Positions 19,682-31,969 are shown, numbered from the stretch's first letter. The stretch is DNA of 64,000 bases from Streptoalloteichus hindustanus (GCF_900129375.1 NZ_FQVN01000001.1:62001-126000); one strand, 5' to 3'. A program made the numbers and translations. Notes: a model not told the origin generated them from the letters alone.

Positions 19682-19867
19682 TTACCAGCTGGACTTGCTC
19701 ACGCCGGGCAGCTCACCGCGGTGCGCCATCTCACGGAGGCACACCCGGCAGAGACCGAACTTGCGGTACACCGAGTGCGGACGACCGCAGCGGTTGCACC
19801 GGGTGTAGGCGCGCACCGCGAACTTCGGCTTACGCGCGGCCTTGCTGATCAGCGCCTTCTTCGCCAT
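19682..19867 (-). CDS. rpsZ: 30S ribosomal protein S14, zinc-binding type Z
   Basis: This short S14 (61 residues) has the zinc-ribbon cysteines CNRC and CRVC and ends in the usual [17 protein letters not shown]. It begins [21 protein letters not shown]. The type Z form in the spc operon is the primary S14 of actinobacteria. It lies between rplE and rpsH. Confidence 0.98.
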   Translation of the reverse strand: MAKKALISKAARKPKFAVRAYTRCNRCGRPHSVYRKFGLCRVCLREMAHRGELPGVSKSSW

Positions 19868-19918
19868 GGCTCAGTTCTCCTCGTTGCGATCCACGGCCGC
19901 GATCACCATCACAGCCCG

Positions 19919-20482
19919 TCACTGCTCCTTGAACGGGAAGCCCAGGTGCTTCAGCAGCGCCCGGCCCTCCTCGTCGGTGGTGGCGGTGGTGACGACGGTG
20001 ATGTCCATGCCGCGCGGGCGGTCGATCGAGTCGGGGTCGATCTCGTGGAACATCGACTGCTCGTTCAGGCCGAACGTGTAGTTGCCGTTGCCGTCGAACT
20101 GCTTGCCCGACAGGCCGCGGAAGTCGCGGATACGGGGCAGCGCGATGGTCAGCAGCCGGTCCAGGAACTCCCACATCCGGTCGCCACGCAGCGTCACGCG
20201 GGCGCCGATCGGCATGCCCTCACGCAGCTTGAACTGCGCGATGGACTTCTTGGCCCGCCGGACCTCCGGCCGCTGACCGGTGATCAGCGACAGGTCGCGC
20301 ACGGCGCCCTCGATCAGCTTGCCGTCGCGGGCGGCGTCGCCGACGCCCATGTTCACGACGACCTTGACGACGCCCGGCACCTGCATCGGGTTGCCGTAGG
20401 CGAACTCGTCCTGCAGGGACCGCTTGATCTCCTCGCGGTACCGGGTCTTCAGCCGCGGAACGATCTTCTCAGCCGTGGTCAT
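19919..20482 (-). CDS. rplE: 50S ribosomal protein L5
   Basis: L5 binds 5S rRNA and P-site tRNA. The 187 residues show [55 protein letters not shown] and the C-terminal [21 protein letters not shown]. It starts two bases after the rplX stop and precedes rpsZ. Confidence 0.98.
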   Translation of the reverse strand: MTTAEKIVPRLKTRYREEIKRSLQDEFAYGNPMQVPGVVKVVVNMGVGDAARDGKLIEGAVRDLSLITGQRPEVRRAKKSIAQFKLREGMPIGARVTLRGDRMWEFLDRLLTIALPRIRDFRGLSGKQFDGNGNYTFGLNEQSMFHEIDPDSIDRPRGMDITVVTTATTDEEGRALLKHLGFPFKEQ

Positions 20483-20484
20483 GC

Positions 20485-20799
20485 TCAGATGTCCTTACCG
20501 TTCCGACGGGAAATGCGAACGCGCTTCCCCTCGTCGTTCGTGCGGTACCCGACCCGGGTGGGCTTGCCGTCGGAGTCCACGACCATCACGTTGCTCACGT
20601 GGATCGAGGCCTCCTGGGTCACGATGCCGCCCGACTGGGCGCCACGCTGGGTCCGCGAGACCCGGGTGTGCTTCTTGATGCGGTTCACGCCCTCGACCAG
20701 GACCCGCTGCTGCTGCGGGAAGGCCTGGATGACCTTGCCCTTGGCGCCCTTGTCCTTGCCGGCGATGACGACGACCGTGTCGCCCTTCTTCACCTTCAT
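20485..20799 (-). CDS. rplX: 50S ribosomal protein L24
   Basis: L24 initiates 50S assembly. The 104 residues begin [28 protein letters not shown] (KOW motif) and include [15 protein letters not shown] 20799 overlaps the rplN stop by one base (TGATG); a GTG three bases upstream is the alternative. rplE follows after 2 bases. Confidence 0.97.
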   Translation of the reverse strand: MKVKKGDTVVVIAGKDKGAKGKVIQAFPQQQRVLVEGVNRIKKHTRVSRTQRGAQSGGIVTQEASIHVSNVMVVDSDGKPTRVGYRTNDEGKRVRISRRNGKDI

Positions 20800-21167
20800 C
20801 ACAGCACCTCCGGCGCGAGCGAAATGATCTTCATGAACTTCTTCTCACGAAGCTCACGGCCGACCGGCCCGAAGATGCGGGTGCCCCGCGGCTCGTTGTC
20901 GTTCTTGATCAGAACGGCAGCGTTCTCGTCGAAACGGATGTACGAGCCGTCCGGACGGCGCTTCTCCTTCGCGGTGCGGACGACGACGGCCTTGACCACG
21001 TCACCCTTCTTCACACCGGCGCCGGGGATGGCGTCCTTGACGGTGGCGACGATGATGTCGCCGATGCCCGCGTAGCGCCGCGCCGAACCACCGAGCACGC
21101 GGATGCAAAGGATCTCCTTCGCACCGGTGTTGTCGGCGACGCGCAGTCGCGACTCCTGCTGGATCAC
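20799..21167 (-). CDS. rplN: 50S ribosomal protein L14
   Basis: L14 lies at the subunit interface. The 122-residue product fits the family throughout ([37 protein letters not shown], then the [15 protein letters not shown] block, ending [16 protein letters not shown]). It starts the spc operon after rpsQ and is coupled to rplX. Confidence 0.98.
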   Translation of the reverse strand: MIQQESRLRVADNTGAKEILCIRVLGGSARRYAGIGDIIVATVKDAIPGAGVKKGDVVKAVVVRTAKEKRRPDGSYIRFDENAAVLIKNDNEPRGTRIFGPVGRELREKKFMKIISLAPEVL

Positions 21168-21222
21168 GTCAACTCCTGACCCTTGGTGGCGCGCCAGATT
21201 TCCGACCTGACGCGCGCGGTCG

Positions 21223-21498
21223 TCACTTGGCCTTCTCGAGGATCTCCACGAGCCGCCAGCGCTTGGTGGCCGACAGCGGGCGGGTCTCCATCAGCAGCAC
21301 ACGGTCGCCGACGCCGGCGATGTTGCCCTCGTCGTGCGCCTTCACCTTGGAGGTGGAGCGCATGACCTTGCCGTACAGCGGGTGCTTCTTGCGGTCCTCA
21401 AGCAGGACGACGATCGTCTTGTCCATCTTGTCGGACACGACGTAGCCCTCGCGGACCTTGCGGTTGTTGCGCACGTTGCTCTCGTTGTTCTCGCTCAT
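21223..21498 (-). CDS. rpsQ: 30S ribosomal protein S17
   Basis: S17 binds 16S rRNA helices 7 and 11. The 91 residues have a short Asn-rich N-terminus and then the OB fold [36 protein letters not shown] with the C-terminal [17 protein letters not shown]. It overlaps the rpmC stop by four bases and is the last S10-operon gene. Confidence 0.98.
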   Translation of the reverse strand: MSENNESNVRNNRKVREGYVVSDKMDKTIVVLLEDRKKHPLYGKVMRSTSKVKAHDEGNIAGVGDRVLLMETRPLSATKRWRLVEILEKAK

Positions 21499-21731
21499 GC
21501 CGCGCCCTCACCCTCGGGCGACTGCGACAGGCCCAGCTCACGCTCGCGCATCACGGTGTAGATGCGGGCGATGTCATGCCGGACAGTCCGCAGCCGGCGG
21601 TTGTTGTCGAGCTGCCCGGTCGCCATCTGGAAGCGGAGGTTGAACAGCTCCTCCTTGGCTTCCTTCAGACGCAGCACGAGCTCCTCGTTGGTGAGCTCAC
21701 GCAGCTCAGCGGCGGTCGTACCCGCTGCCAT
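21495..21731 (-). CDS. rpmC: 50S ribosomal protein L29
   Basis: L29 lies at the nascent-chain exit. The 78-residue coiled-coil protein has [33 protein letters not shown] and [20 protein letters not shown]. It overlaps rplP by one base and rpsQ by four. Confidence 0.97.
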   Translation of the reverse strand: MAAGTTAAELRELTNEELVLRLKEAKEELFNLRFQMATGQLDNNRRLRTVRHDIARIYTVMRERELGLSQSPEGEGAA

Positions 21732-22150
21732 CAGAACTCACCACCCTCACGCGTGACGATGCGGCACTTCATCGGGAGCTTGTGGATCGCGCGACGCAGG
21801 GCCTCGCGGGCCACGGCCTCGTTCGGGAAGCTCATCTCGAAGAGCACCCGACCGGGCTTCACGTTGGCCACCCAGTACTCCGGGGAACCCTTACCGGAAC
21901 CCATCCGGGTCTCGGCCGGCTTCTTGGTCAGCGGGCGGTCCGGGAAGATGTTGATCCAGACCTTGCCACCACGGCGGATGTGCCGGGTGATGGCGATACG
22001 CGCCGACTCGATCTGCCGGTTGGTCACGTAGGCCGGCTCCAGAGCCTGGATGCCGAACTCGCCGAAGGACACCCGCGTGCCGCCCTTGGCCGCACCCTTG
22101 CGGCTCGGGGAGTGCTGCTTGCGGTGCTTGACCTTCCGTGGGATGAGCAC
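21731..22150 (-). CDS. rplP: 50S ribosomal protein L16
   Basis: L16 helps shape the A site. The 139 residues begin [24 protein letters not shown] and include [45 protein letters not shown]. It lies 3 bases after rpsC and is coupled to rpmC. Confidence 0.98.
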   Translation of the reverse strand: MLIPRKVKHRKQHSPSRKGAAKGGTRVSFGEFGIQALEPAYVTNRQIESARIAITRHIRRGGKVWINIFPDRPLTKKPAETRMGSGKGSPEYWVANVKPGRVLFEMSFPNEAVAREALRRAIHKLPMKCRIVTREGGEF

Positions 22151-22153
22151 TAC

Positions 22154-23002
22154 TCAGCCCTCCGTCTTCTCGACCGCGGCGCTCTCGGTGACGGCCGCCG
22201 CGGCCTCCTCGCTCGCCCTGGCCTCGGCCGCGCGGCCGGCCTCGGTGCTCGTCGGCGTGGTGCCGGCGGCTCCGGACCGACGACGGCGCTCGCCGCGCTC
22301 GCCACGCTCACCGCGCTCGCCACGCTCACGGCGCGGCGGGCGGGACTCGGCGGCGGTCTCGCGGGACTTGTAGCCGCCCACCAGGTCGCCCTTGTAGATC
22401 CACACCTTCACGCCGATGCGGCCGAAGGTGGTGCGGGCCTCGAAGAAGCCGTAGTCGATGTCCGCGCGCAGCGTGTGCAGCGGCACCCGACCCTCGCGGT
22501 AGAACTCCGACCGCGACATCTCGGCGCCGCCCAGGCGGCCGCCGCACTGCACCCGGATGCCCTTGACCTGCGGCGAGCGCATGGACGACTGGATCGCCTT
22601 GCGCATCGCGCGCCGGAAGGACACGCGGTTGGACAGCTGCTCGGCGACGCTCTGCGCCACGAGCTGCGCGTCCGCCTCGGCGTTCTTGACCTCGAGGATG
22701 TTCAGCTGGACCTGCTTGCCGGTCAGCTTCTCCAGCGCGCCGCGGATCCGGTCGGCCTCCGCGCCGCGGCGGCCGATCACGATGCCCGGACGGGCGGTGT
22801 GGATGTCCACGCGGACGCGGTCACGGGTGCGCTCGATCTCCACCTTGGAGATGCCCGCGCGCTCCATGCCCTTCGAGAGCATGCGGCGGATCTTGACGTC
22901 CTCCGCCACGTACTCCGAGTACTGCTTGTCGGCGTACCAGCGCGACTTCCAGTCGGTGGTGATCCCCAGCCGGAAGCCGTGCGGGTTGATCTTCTGACCC
23001 AC
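22154..23002 (-). CDS. rpsC: 30S ribosomal protein S3 with long C-terminal tail
   Basis: S3 guards the mRNA entry channel. The 282-residue protein starts at GTG 23002 ([28 protein letters not shown]), overlapping the rplV stop by one base. It shows the KH domain ([26 protein letters not shown]) and the S3 C-terminal domain. About 65 extra residues follow, made of tandem RGE repeats ([16 protein letters not shown]) and an Ala/Glu-rich end. E. coli S3 is 233 residues; actinobacterial tails are common. Confidence 0.98.
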   Translation of the reverse strand: MGQKINPHGFRLGITTDWKSRWYADKQYSEYVAEDVKIRRMLSKGMERAGISKVEIERTRDRVRVDIHTARPGIVIGRRGAEADRIRGALEKLTGKQVQLNILEVKNAEADAQLVAQSVAEQLSNRVSFRRAMRKAIQSSMRSPQVKGIRVQCGGRLGGAEMSRSEFYREGRVPLHTLRADIDYGFFEARTTFGRIGVKVWIYKGDLVGGYKSRETAAESRPPRRERGERGERGERGERRRRSGAAGTTPTSTEAGRAAEARASEEAAAAVTESAAVEKTEG

Positions 23003-23412
23003 TACCGGGCACTCCCCTTCGCGCGGTTGGCCTTGCCGGCCTTCGGGCGCGACTCGACCTCGACGGTGATGTGGCTGGTGCGCTTGCGGATCCGGTACGC
23101 GCGGCCCTGGGCGCGCGGCCGGAAGCGCTTGAGCGTCGGCCCCTCGTCCACGAACACCGCCGACACCCACAGGGTCTCCGGGTCCAGGTCGAGGTTGTTC
23201 TCGGCGTTGGCCATGGCGCTGGCGAGCACCTTCGCGACCGGACCGCTGGCGGCCTGCGGCGCGAACTGGAGCACGCTCAGGGCCTCGCGGGCATTGCGGC
23301 CCCTGATCAGCTCGACCACGCGACGCACCTTCATCGGCGTCATGCGGACGTAGCGGGCCCGCGCCACGGCACGCGGAGCCTGCTCCGCCGTGCCGGCGTC
23401 GGTGTTACCCAT
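23002..23412 (-). CDS. rplV: 50S ribosomal protein L22
   Basis: L22 lines the exit tunnel. The 136 residues include [30 protein letters not shown] and the tunnel-loop end [24 protein letters not shown]. An N-terminal extension of about 20 residues and a basic C-terminus are present. It is coupled to rpsC (TAGTG). Confidence 0.98.
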   Translation of the reverse strand: MGNTDAGTAEQAPRAVARARYVRMTPMKVRRVVELIRGRNAREALSVLQFAPQAASGPVAKVLASAMANAENNLDLDPETLWVSAVFVDEGPTLKRFRPRAQGRAYRIRKRTSHITVEVESRPKAGKANRAKGSAR

Positions 23413-23454
23413 CGCTGCTAACCCCTTGCTTCGTCAGTTCCAGTCACAGCCCGC

Positions 23455-23736
23455 TCAGCGGCGGCGCGACTTGCGGTCGTCCTTGACGTGGCCCTTGAAG
23501 GTCCGGGTCGGGGCGAACTCGCCCAGCTTGTGCCCGACCATGGCCTCAGTGATGAACACCGGGACGTGCTTACGGCCGTCGTGCACCGCGATGGTGTGAC
23601 CCAGCATGTCCGGGATGATCGTGGAACGGCGGGACCAGGTCTTGATGACCTGCTTGCTCCCCTTCTCGTTCTGCACGTCCACCTTCTTGAGCAGGTGGTC
23701 GTCGACGAAGGGGCCCTTCTTAAGGCTGCGCGGCAT
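23455..23736 (-). CDS. rpsS: 30S ribosomal protein S19
   Basis: S19 contacts S13 on the 30S head. The 93 residues begin [52 protein letters not shown] and end with the usual basic tail. It lies between rplB and rplV. Confidence 0.98.
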   Translation of the reverse strand: MPRSLKKGPFVDDHLLKKVDVQNEKGSKQVIKTWSRRSTIIPDMLGHTIAVHDGRKHVPVFITEAMVGHKLGEFAPTRTFKGHVKDDRKSRRR

Positions 23737-23754
23737 CCTTCACTCCCTCCCTGC

Positions 23755-24588
23755 TCAGCGCTTCTTACCGGTGCGACGACGCCGGACGATGAGCTTGTCG
23801 CTGGCCTTGCGCCGACGGGTCCGACCCTCCGGCTTGCCGTTCGGGTTGACCGGGTGACGGCCACCCGAGGTCTTGCCCTCACCACCACCGTGCGGGTGGT
23901 CCACCGGGTTCATGGCGACACCGCGGACGGTCGGGCGCTTGCCCTTCCACCGCATCCGGCCGGCCTTGCCCCAGTTGATGTTCGCGTGCTCCGAGTTGCC
24001 CACCTCGCCGACGGTGGCGCGGCAGCGCACGTCGACGTTGCGGATCTCACCCGAAGGCATGCGCAGCTGCGCGTACGGACCGTCCTTGGCCACGAGCTGG
24101 ACGCTCGCGCCGGCCGAACGGGCGATCTTCGCGCCGCCGCCGGGCCGCAGCTCGATGGCGTGCACCACCGTGCCGACCGGGATGTTGCGCAGCGGCAGGT
24201 TGTTGCCCGGCTTGATGTCGGCCTTCGGGCCGTTCTCGATCTTGTCGCCCTGACGGAGCTTGTTCGGGGCGATGATGTAGCGCTTCTCGCCGTCCGCGTA
24301 GTGGAGCAGCGCGATGCGCGCGGTGCGGTTGGGGTCGTACTCGATGTGCGCGACCTTCGCCGGCACGCCGTCCTTGTCCGCCCGCCGGAAGTCGATCAGC
24401 CGGTAGGCGCGCTTGTGCCCGCCGCCCCGGTGCCGGGTCGTGATCTTGCCGTGCGCGTTGCGGCCGCCCGACTTGGTGATCGGGCGAACCAGCGACTTCT
24501 CCGGGTGAGACCGGGTGATCTCGGCGAAGTCGGACACGCTCGCGCCACGACGGCCAGGCGTCGTCGGCTTGTACTTGCGGATGCCCAT
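23755..24588 (-). CDS. rplB: 50S ribosomal protein L2
   Basis: L2 is needed for peptidyl transfer and subunit joining. The 277 residues show [44 protein letters not shown] and the C-terminal catalytic-region motif [25 protein letters not shown] with its conserved His. It lies between rplW and rpsS. Confidence 0.98.
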   Translation of the reverse strand: MGIRKYKPTTPGRRGASVSDFAEITRSHPEKSLVRPITKSGGRNAHGKITTRHRGGGHKRAYRLIDFRRADKDGVPAKVAHIEYDPNRTARIALLHYADGEKRYIIAPNKLRQGDKIENGPKADIKPGNNLPLRNIPVGTVVHAIELRPGGGAKIARSAGASVQLVAKDGPYAQLRMPSGEIRNVDVRCRATVGEVGNSEHANINWGKAGRMRWKGKRPTVRGVAMNPVDHPHGGGEGKTSGGRHPVNPNGKPEGRTRRRKASDKLIVRRRRTGKKR

Positions 24589-24612
24589 CTCTGTGCCAGT
24601 CCCTACGTTCTC

Positions 24613-24912
24613 TTACGCGGCCGGGCCGCCGAAGATCTCGATCGGCTTGCTCTCCGAGGAGAGCGTGACGATGGCGCGCTTGGTGTCCTTGCGCTTGCCC
24701 CAGCCGTTGCGGGTGCGCTTGCGCTTGCCCTGGCGGTTGATCGTGTTCACGGACACGACCTTCACGCCGAACACCTTCTCCACCGCGATCTTGATCTCGG
24801 TCTTGTTGGCGTCCGGGCTCACCAGGAAGGTGTACTTGTTCTCCTCGAGCAGCCCGTAGGACTTCTCGGAGATCACCGGCGCCAGGAGAATGTCACGCGG
24901 GTCGGGAATCAC
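24613..24912 (-). CDS. rplW: 50S ribosomal protein L23
   Basis: L23 is the docking site for trigger factor and SRP at the tunnel exit. The 99 residues contain [52 protein letters not shown] 24912 overlaps the rplD stop by four bases; rplB follows after 24 bases. Confidence 0.98.
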   Translation of the reverse strand: MIPDPRDILLAPVISEKSYGLLEENKYTFLVSPDANKTEIKIAVEKVFGVKVVSVNTINRQGKRKRTRNGWGKRKDTKRAIVTLSSESKPIEIFGGPAA

Positions 24913-25595
24913 TTCGCCGCCTCCTCCAGCTCACCGGAGCGCGCGCTCGCCTTGGCCGTCTTGCCGCGGACCGGGCCGGCCAGGAAGAGGTTCAGCGCGT
25001 CCTTGGTGAACACCACGTCGTCGTTGACCAGCACGTCGTAGGTGTTGAGCTGGTCCGGGTGGATCAGGTGCACGCTCGGCACGTTGCGCAGGCTCAGCCA
25101 GGCGATCTCCTCCGCGCGGCTGACCACCACGAGCACCTTCTTCGCCTGGGTCAGCGCGGCCAGCACGGCCATGGCCGTCTTGGTGGACGGCTTGTCGCCC
25201 TCGACCAGCGAGGTGACCACGTGCACCCGGTCGGCGCGGGCCCGGTCGGAGAGGGCGCCGCGCAGGGCGGCGACCTTCATCTTCTTCGGGGTGCGCTGGC
25301 TGTAGTCGCGCGGCGTCGGACCGTGGACGGTGCCACCGCCGGCGAACTGCGGGGCGCGGGTCGAGCCCTGACGGGCGCGGCCGGTGCCCTTCTGCCGGTA
25401 CGGCTTCTTGCCGCCGCCGGAGACCTCACCGCGGGTCTTGGTGTCGTGCGTGCCCTGCCGCGCGGCCGCCATCTGGGCCACGACGACCTGGTGCATCAGC
25501 GCGATGTTGGCCTGGACGTCGAAGACGTCGTCGGGCAGCTCGACAGTGCCCTCCGCCTTGCCGTCCGGGGTGCGGACCTCAACCGTGGCGGTCAC
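24909..25595 (-). CDS. rplD: 50S ribosomal protein L4
   Basis: L4 lines the tunnel and in E. coli also represses the S10 operon. The 228 residues include [40 protein letters not shown], the conserved extended loop. GTG 25595 overlaps the rplC stop by four bases. Autoregulation in this organism is not shown by the sequence. Confidence 0.98.
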   Translation of the reverse strand: MTATVEVRTPDGKAEGTVELPDDVFDVQANIALMHQVVVAQMAAARQGTHDTKTRGEVSGGGKKPYRQKGTGRARQGSTRAPQFAGGGTVHGPTPRDYSQRTPKKMKVAALRGALSDRARADRVHVVTSLVEGDKPSTKTAMAVLAALTQAKKVLVVVSRAEEIAWLSLRNVPSVHLIHPDQLNTYDVLVNDDVVFTKDALNLFLAGPVRGKTAKASARSGELEEAAK

Positions 25596-26245
25596 TTGAC
25601 ACCACCCTTCGCAGCGGTCTTGACGAGCACGAGCCCGCCCTTGGGACCGGGCACCGCGCCCTTGATGAGCAGCAGGCCGGACTCGCCGTCCACCTGGTGC
25701 ACGGTCAGGTTCTGCGTGGTCACCCGCTCGTGGCCCATCCGGCCGGCCATGCGCACGCCCTTGAACACGCGGCCCGGGGTGGCGCAGCCACCGATCGAGC
25801 CGGGCGAGCGGTGCTTGCGCTGGGTGCCGTGGCTCGCGCCGAGGCCGCCGAAGCCGTGTCGCTTCATGACACCGGCGTAGCCCTTGCCCTTGCTCGTGCC
25901 GGTCACGTCGACCACGCTGCCCGCCTCGAAGACCTCGGCGGTCAGCTCCTGGCCCAGCTCGTACTCACCGGCGTCGGCGGTACGCAGCTCCACCAGGTGG
26001 CGGCGCGGGGTCACGCCGGCCTTGGCGAAGTGACCGGCGCGCGGCTTGTTCACCTTGCGCGGGTCGATGGCGCCGAAGGCGAGCTGGACCGCCGAGTAGC
26101 CGTCCTTCTCCGGGGTTCGGATCTCGGTGACCACGCACGGGCCCGCCTTGACGACCGTCACCGGGACCACCCGGTTGTTCTCGTCGAAGACCTGGGTCAT
26201 TCCGAGCTTGGTGCCCAGGATCCCCTTGATCTGCCTGTCAGACAT
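25592..26245 (-). CDS. rplC: 50S ribosomal protein L3
   Basis: L3 nucleates 50S assembly. The 217 residues include [32 protein letters not shown] and the loop [37 protein letters not shown] that reaches the peptidyl transferase centre. It lies 35 bases after rpsJ. Confidence 0.98.
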   Translation of the reverse strand: MSDRQIKGILGTKLGMTQVFDENNRVVPVTVVKAGPCVVTEIRTPEKDGYSAVQLAFGAIDPRKVNKPRAGHFAKAGVTPRRHLVELRTADAGEYELGQELTAEVFEAGSVVDVTGTSKGKGYAGVMKRHGFGGLGASHGTQRKHRSPGSIGGCATPGRVFKGVRMAGRMGHERVTTQNLTVHQVDGESGLLLIKGAVPGPKGGLVLVKTAAKGGVK

Positions 26246-26280
26246 GGGACTGTTAACTCCGCCGCTCTCGCGTCCAGCTC

Positions 26281-26586
26281 TTACTGGATGTTGACGTCGA
26301 CGCTGGCCGGCAGGTCGATGCGCATGAGCGCGTCCACCGTCTTCGGCGTGGGGTCGAGGATGTCGATCAGACGCTTGTGCGTGCGCATCTCGAAGTGCTC
26401 GCGCGAGTCCTTGTACTTGTGCGGCGAGCGGATGACGCAGTAGACGTTCTTCTCAGTGGGCAGCGGCACCGGCCCGACGACCCGAGCGCCGGTGCGCGTC
26501 ACGGTCTCGACGATCTTGCGCGCGGACGCGTCGATCGCCTCGTGGTCGTAGGCCTTGAGCCGGATGCGGATCTTCTGTCCCGCCAT
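26281..26586 (-). CDS. rpsJ: 30S ribosomal protein S10
   Basis: S10 (NusE) functions in the 30S head and in transcription antitermination with NusB. The 101-residue protein starts at ATG 26586 ([29 protein letters not shown]) and keeps [39 protein letters not shown]. It is first in the S10 operon. The 438 bp between it and tuf carry no gene but hold a promoter-like site and hairpins. Confidence 0.98.
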   Translation of the reverse strand: MAGQKIRIRLKAYDHEAIDASARKIVETVTRTGARVVGPVPLPTEKNVYCVIRSPHKYKDSREHFEMRTHKRLIDILDPTPKTVDALMRIDLPASVDVNIQ

Positions 26587-26895
26587 GGTGGCTTGCCGTT
26601 CCTCTTCTCGTACCGCTGCGGTGCGGGTTGCCTTGCCGGTGGGGCCCGAGGGGTCCCGGACCGCGCTCCGCCCCTGTTCAGGTGTCACGGTGCCCGGTCC
26701 ACGCGGTCGGGCGTGTCGCGCCCTCAAGCACAGACCGGTCCCACTGACTTCGTCCGTGGGATGGATCCTCGCGGACCCGGTGTCCCCCCGCTCACGCCGA
26801 CGTGGTGCGTCAACAGACGCCGACCGCCGACGACCAGGGGCTGCGGTTGCTTTCCCTACTGGAGGGGCTCGTGCCGGGGCGGCCACACCCGCTGA

Positions 26896-26914
26896 CGGCC
26901 AGCATCGCTGGCCG
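26896..26914 (-). other. Hairpin in the predicted S10 leader
   Basis: CGGCCAGC and GCTGGCCG form a perfect 8 bp stem with an ATC loop, about 30 bases after the predicted S10 transcription start. It may be part of a leader control structure. Confidence 0.35.
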
Positions 26915-26948
26915 CACGAACTGGCCGCCCCGAACGAGCAACCCGTAC

Positions 26949-26978
26949 AGAATGCCACACCGCAGTGGGGCAGTCCAA
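26949..26978 (-). promoter_or_regulatory. Probable S10 operon promoter
   Basis: On the minus strand TTGGAC (26978-26973) is followed after 18 bases by CATTCT (26954-26949). That predicts a start near 26942 and a leader of about 355 nt before rpsJ. The -35 is good and the -10 moderate. Confidence 0.45.
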
Positions 26979-26980
26979 AT

Positions 26981-27000
26981 CGGGTGGGGGAGGCCACCCG
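26981..27000 (-). terminator. Hairpin after tuf
   Basis: CGGGTGG and CCACCCG pair around a 6-base loop 25 bases after the tuf stop, followed on the minus strand by ATTTGG. It is a weak but well-placed terminator candidate, immediately upstream of the S10 promoter-like site. Confidence 0.45.
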
Positions 27001-27024
27001 CGAGCGGACGGCTCCCCCGGCGAC

Positions 27025-28218
<1,194 letters not shown>

Positions 28219-28358
28219 TGGTGTGTCCTCCTGGACTGTGTTAGCTACCCGTCGCGCCGGAGTGGATCCGACGCGGCGTGCCTCAGGGCCGGTTGTGCGG
28301 ACCCTGGGGAGGAACTCCCCGCGGGCCCCGCACTGGATGTGCGGTTCCGGCTAGGGGG

Positions 28359-30461
28359 TCACTCCCCCGTCGCCTTCGCGATGATCTCCTTCGCGACGTT
28401 CGCGGGAACCTCGGCGTAGGAGTCGAACTGCATCGAGTAGTTCGCGCGACCCTGGGTCTTCGACCGCAGGTCGCCGACGTACCCGAACATCTCCGACAGC
28501 GGAACCAGCGCCTTGACGACGCGGTTGCCACCGCGCTCCTCCATGGCCTGGATCTGGCCACGGCGGGAGTTCAGGTCGCCGATGACGTCACCCATGTAGT
28601 CCTCGGGGGTGAGGACCTCGACGGCCATCATCGGCTCCAGCAGGGCCGGGTCGGCCTTGCGCGCGGCCTCCTTGAGCGCCATCGAACCGGCGATCTTGAA
28701 GGCCATCTCGGACGAGTCGACCTCGTGGTAGGCGCCGTCGAGCAGCGTCACCTTCACGCCGACCAGCGGGTAGCCGGCGAGCACGCCGTACTGCATGGCG
28801 TCCTGCGCGCCCGCGTCCACCGACGGGATGTACTCCCGCGGGATGCGACCACCGGTGACCTTGTTGGAGAACTCGTACAGCGCACCGTCCGCGGTCTTCT
28901 CCAGCGGCTCCAGCGCGATGATGACGCGGGCGAACTGACCCGAGCCACCGGTCTGCTTCTTGTGCGTGTACTCGAACTTCTCGACCTTGCGGCGGATGGT
29001 CTCCCGGTAGGCGACCTGCGGCTTGCCGACGTTAGCCTCGACCCGGAAGTCCGACTTCATCCGGTTGACGAGCACCTCGAGGTGCAGCTCGCCCATGCCC
29101 TTGATGATGGTCTGACCGGTGTCCTCGTCCAGGTTGACCCGGAAGGTCGGGTCCTCCTCGGACAGCTTCTGGATCGCGGTCGAGAGCTTCTCCTGGTCGG
29201 CCTTCGACTTGGGCTCGATGGCCACCTCGATGACCGGCTCGGGGAACGTCATCGACTCGAGCACGATCGGGGCGCCGGAGTCGCTCAGCGTGTCACCCGT
29301 GGTGGTCTCCTTGAGACCGATGCACGCGTAGATGTGGCCGGCGCGCGCCTCGTCGACCGGGTTCTCCTTGTTGGAGTGCATCTGGAAGAGCTTCCCGATG
29401 CGCTCCTTGCGGTCCTTCGTCGCGTTGATGACCTGCGTGCCGGCGGCCACCTTGCCCGAGTACACCCGGATGTAGGTGAGCTTGCCGAAGAACGGGTGGG
29501 TCATGATCTTGAACGCGAGCGCGGAGAACGGCTCGTCGACCGACGGCTTGCGGGAGGCCGGGGTCTCGCCGTCCTGGAGGGTGCCCTCCACGGCCGGCAC
29601 GTCCAGCGGCGTCGGCAGGTAGTCGATCACCGCGTCGAGCATCGGCTGGACGCCCTTGTTCTTGAACGCCGAGCCGCAGAGGACCGGGTAGCCCTCGCTG
29701 TTGACGGTGATCTTCCGGATGCCGGCCTTGACCTCCTCGACGGAGAGGTCGCCCTCCTCGAGGTACTTCTCCATCAGGGCCTCGTCCGTCTCGGCGACGG
29801 CCTCGAGGAGCTTCTCCCGGTACTCGGCGGCCTTGTCGGCCAGCTCGGCCGGGATCTCCTCGACGGCGTAGTCCTCGCCCTTCTGGACCTCACCGCGCCA
29901 GGTCAGCGCCCGCATCTCCACCAGGTCGATGACGCCGACGAAGTCCGACTCCGCGCCGATGGGCAGCTGGATGACGACCGGCCGGGCGTTGAGGCGCTCC
30001 TCGATCGTGCGGACCGTGAAGTAGAAGTCCGCGCCGATCTTGTCCATCTTGTTGACGAAGCAGATCCGCGGCACGTCGTACTTGTCCGCCTGACGCCAGA
30101 CCGTCTCGGACTGGGGCTCGACGCCCTCCTTGCCGTCGAAGACGGCGACGGCGCCATCCAGGACGCGCAGGTTGCGCTCCACCTCGACCGTGAAGTCGAC
30201 GTGCCCCGGCGTGTCGATGATGTTGATCTGGTGGTCGTCCCAGAAGCAGGTGGTCGCGGCGGACGTGATGGTGATGCCGCGCTTCTGCTCCTCCTCCATC
30301 CAGTCCATCGTCGCGGCGCCGTCGTGCACCTCGCCGATCTTGTAGTTGACCCCCGTGTAGAAGAGGATCCGCTCGGTCGTGGTGGTCTTGCCCGCGTCGA
30401 TGTGGGCCATGATCCCGATGTTGCGGACCTTGGCCAGGTCAGTCAGCACGTCGCGTGCCAC
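28359..30461 (-). CDS. fusA: Translation elongation factor G
   Basis: EF-G drives translocation. The 700 residues show the G domain ([52 protein letters not shown]) and domains II-V, including [14 protein letters not shown] and the C-terminal [18 protein letters not shown]. It lies between rpsG and tuf on the same strand. Confidence 0.99.
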   Translation of the reverse strand: MARDVLTDLAKVRNIGIMAHIDAGKTTTTERILFYTGVNYKIGEVHDGAATMDWMEEEQKRGITITSAATTCFWDDHQINIIDTPGHVDFTVEVERNLRVLDGAVAVFDGKEGVEPQSETVWRQADKYDVPRICFVNKMDKIGADFYFTVRTIEERLNARPVVIQLPIGAESDFVGVIDLVEMRALTWRGEVQKGEDYAVEEIPAELADKAAEYREKLLEAVAETDEALMEKYLEEGDLSVEEVKAGIRKITVNSEGYPVLCGSAFKNKGVQPMLDAVIDYLPTPLDVPAVEGTLQDGETPASRKPSVDEPFSALAFKIMTHPFFGKLTYIRVYSGKVAAGTQVINATKDRKERIGKLFQMHSNKENPVDEARAGHIYACIGLKETTTGDTLSDSGAPIVLESMTFPEPVIEVAIEPKSKADQEKLSTAIQKLSEEDPTFRVNLDEDTGQTIIKGMGELHLEVLVNRMKSDFRVEANVGKPQVAYRETIRRKVEKFEYTHKKQTGGSGQFARVIIALEPLEKTADGALYEFSNKVTGGRIPREYIPSVDAGAQDAMQYGVLAGYPLVGVKVTLLDGAYHEVDSSEMAFKIAGSMALKEAARKADPALLEPMMAVEVLTPEDYMGDVIGDLNSRRGQIQAMEERGGNRVVKALVPLSEMFGYVGDLRSKTQGRANYSMQFDSYAEVPANVAKEIIAKATGE

Positions 30462-30558
30462 GAGTCTTCCCCGTTCTGAGATTGCAGCGGTCGCTGTCCA
30501 GACGGCGGAGCCGGCGTGGTCAAGTGGGTCTCCCCGCCTGGCCGGCGACCGCCACTAC

Positions 30559-31029
30559 TCACCAGCGGTAGTGCGCGAAGGCCTTGTTGGACTCGGCCAT
30601 CTTGTGCGTGTCCTCGCGGCGCTTGACCGACGCCCCGAGGCCGTTGCTCGCGTCGAGCAGCTCGTTCATGAGGCGCTCGACCATGGTCTTCTCACGGCGC
30701 TGGCGCGAGAAGGAGACCAGCCAGCGCAGCGCCAGGGTGGTGGAGCGGGCCGGACGCACCTCGACCGGCACCTGGTAGGTGGCGCCACCGACACGGCGGC
30801 TGCGCACCTCCAGCGCCGGCTTGACGTTGTCCAGGGCGCGCTTCAGCGTCACGACCGGGTCGGTGCCGGTCTTCTCGCGGCAACCCTCGAGCGCCTCGTA
30901 GACGATCTTCTCCGCGATCGACCGCTTGCCATCCCGCAGCACCTTGTTGATGAGCTGGGTCACCAGCGGAGAGCTGTAGACGGGGTCGGCGATCAGAGGC
31001 CGCTTCGGGGCCGGACCCTTGCGGGGCAT
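30559..31029 (-). CDS. rpsG: 30S ribosomal protein S7
   Basis: S7 organises the 30S head and contacts tRNA in the E and P sites. The 156 residues begin [40 protein letters not shown] and include the [17 protein letters not shown] region. Its ATG overlaps the rpsL stop (TGATG). Confidence 0.98.
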   Translation of the reverse strand: MPRKGPAPKRPLIADPVYSSPLVTQLINKVLRDGKRSIAEKIVYEALEGCREKTGTDPVVTLKRALDNVKPALEVRSRRVGGATYQVPVEVRPARSTTLALRWLVSFSRQRREKTMVERLMNELLDASNGLGASVKRREDTHKMAESNKAFAHYRW

Positions 31030-31403
31030 CAGCTCTTCTCCTTCTTCGCGCCGTAGTGGCTGCGCGCCTGCTTGCGGTTCTTCACGCCCTGGGTGTCCAG
31101 CGCACCCCGAATGATCTTGTAACGCACACCCGGGAGGTCCTTCACACGGCCGCCGCGGACGAGCACGATCGAGTGCTCCTGCAGGTTGTGGCCCTCACCC
31201 GGGATGTAGGCGGTGACCTCGACGCCGTTGCCGAAGCGGACACGCGCGACCTTGCGGAGCGCGGAGTTCGGCTTCTTCGGTGTGGTGGTGTAGACGCGCG
31301 TGCACACACCCCGCCGCTGCGGGTTCTTCTCGAGCGCCGCGGTCTTCGACTTCGCGGCCTTCGCCTTGCGGCCCTTCCGGACCAGCTGCTGGATCGTGGG
31401 CAT
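31029..31403 (-). CDS. rpsL: 30S ribosomal protein S12
   Basis: S12 controls decoding fidelity. The 124 residues include [19 protein letters not shown] and [13 protein letters not shown]. The lysines whose mutation gives streptomycin resistance (PKKPN and VKDLP) are wild type, so a streptomycin-sensitive allele is predicted. It is first in the str operon. Confidence 0.99.
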   Translation of the reverse strand: MPTIQQLVRKGRKAKAAKSKTAALEKNPQRRGVCTRVYTTTPKKPNSALRKVARVRFGNGVEVTAYIPGEGHNLQEHSIVLVRGGRVKDLPGVRYKIIRGALDTQGVKNRKQARSHYGAKKEKS

Positions 31404-31587
31404 GGACCGTCTTTCTGTAGCGTTCGCGTGTCGTGCTCAGCGAGCTGTGTACTTGATCCCTCCGTATCCCGAGGTCGGGCGTGTCGCCCTCTTCTCCGGC
31501 CCGCGAAGGTCCCGAGCACCCCATGGATAGTGGGAGGGAGCTCCGCACTCCCGGCGCGGTGACCACCGCTCACGGGCACGCGGAGTG

Positions 31588-31605
31588 GCCCGACGCTAGT
31601 CGGGC
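31588..31605 (-). other. Hairpin at the 5' end of the predicted rpsL leader
   Basis: GCCCGAC and GTCGGGC pair perfectly with a 4-base loop, just after the predicted start of transcription. It may stabilise the str mRNA 5' end. Confidence 0.35.
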
Positions 31606-31615
31606 ACGAGTAGCA

Positions 31616-31645
31616 AAGATACCTGCCTCGTCCGCGCCCGGTCAA
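31616..31645 (-). promoter_or_regulatory. Probable str operon (rpsL) promoter
   Basis: On the minus strand TTGACC (31645-31640) is followed after 18 bases by TATCTT (31621-31616), a near-consensus vegetative promoter. The predicted start is near 31608, giving a leader of about 205 nt. The rest of the 566 bp between rpsL and the + strand YbaB-like gene contains no gene. Confidence 0.7.
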
Positions 31646-31969
31646 AACGGGGGTCGCCTAGCTTAGTGCCCGTTCGCCACCTGTTCGCCCGCCCGTTCAG
31701 CGTCCGTTCGACGTCGGTTCCCTGGCCGTTCGCCGGAGGCAAAGCCCCACGTCAGGATACGCGAGTGCGGGCGGAGCCGGCCTGCCGGGCACCGCCGGCC
31801 CACGTCGCCCCCAGCCCCGGCGCTCCCCGGCGGGAGCGCTCCGGCGCGGCGGGTCCGCGGGGCGCGGTGTTCGCGGGGTTCGGCACAGAGTCACCTAACT
31901 CGCCATACGTCCTGTGACGAATTGGTAGCGTCCCGTGCGGTCCGCGTGATGGGGCGACGAACGGGGTGG

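Noticed and set aside
22265-22335. Short tandem GC-rich units that look like a repeat array (CRISPR-like)
   Set aside because: The units are 12 bases, in frame inside rpsC, and code the RGE tail. There are no spacers.
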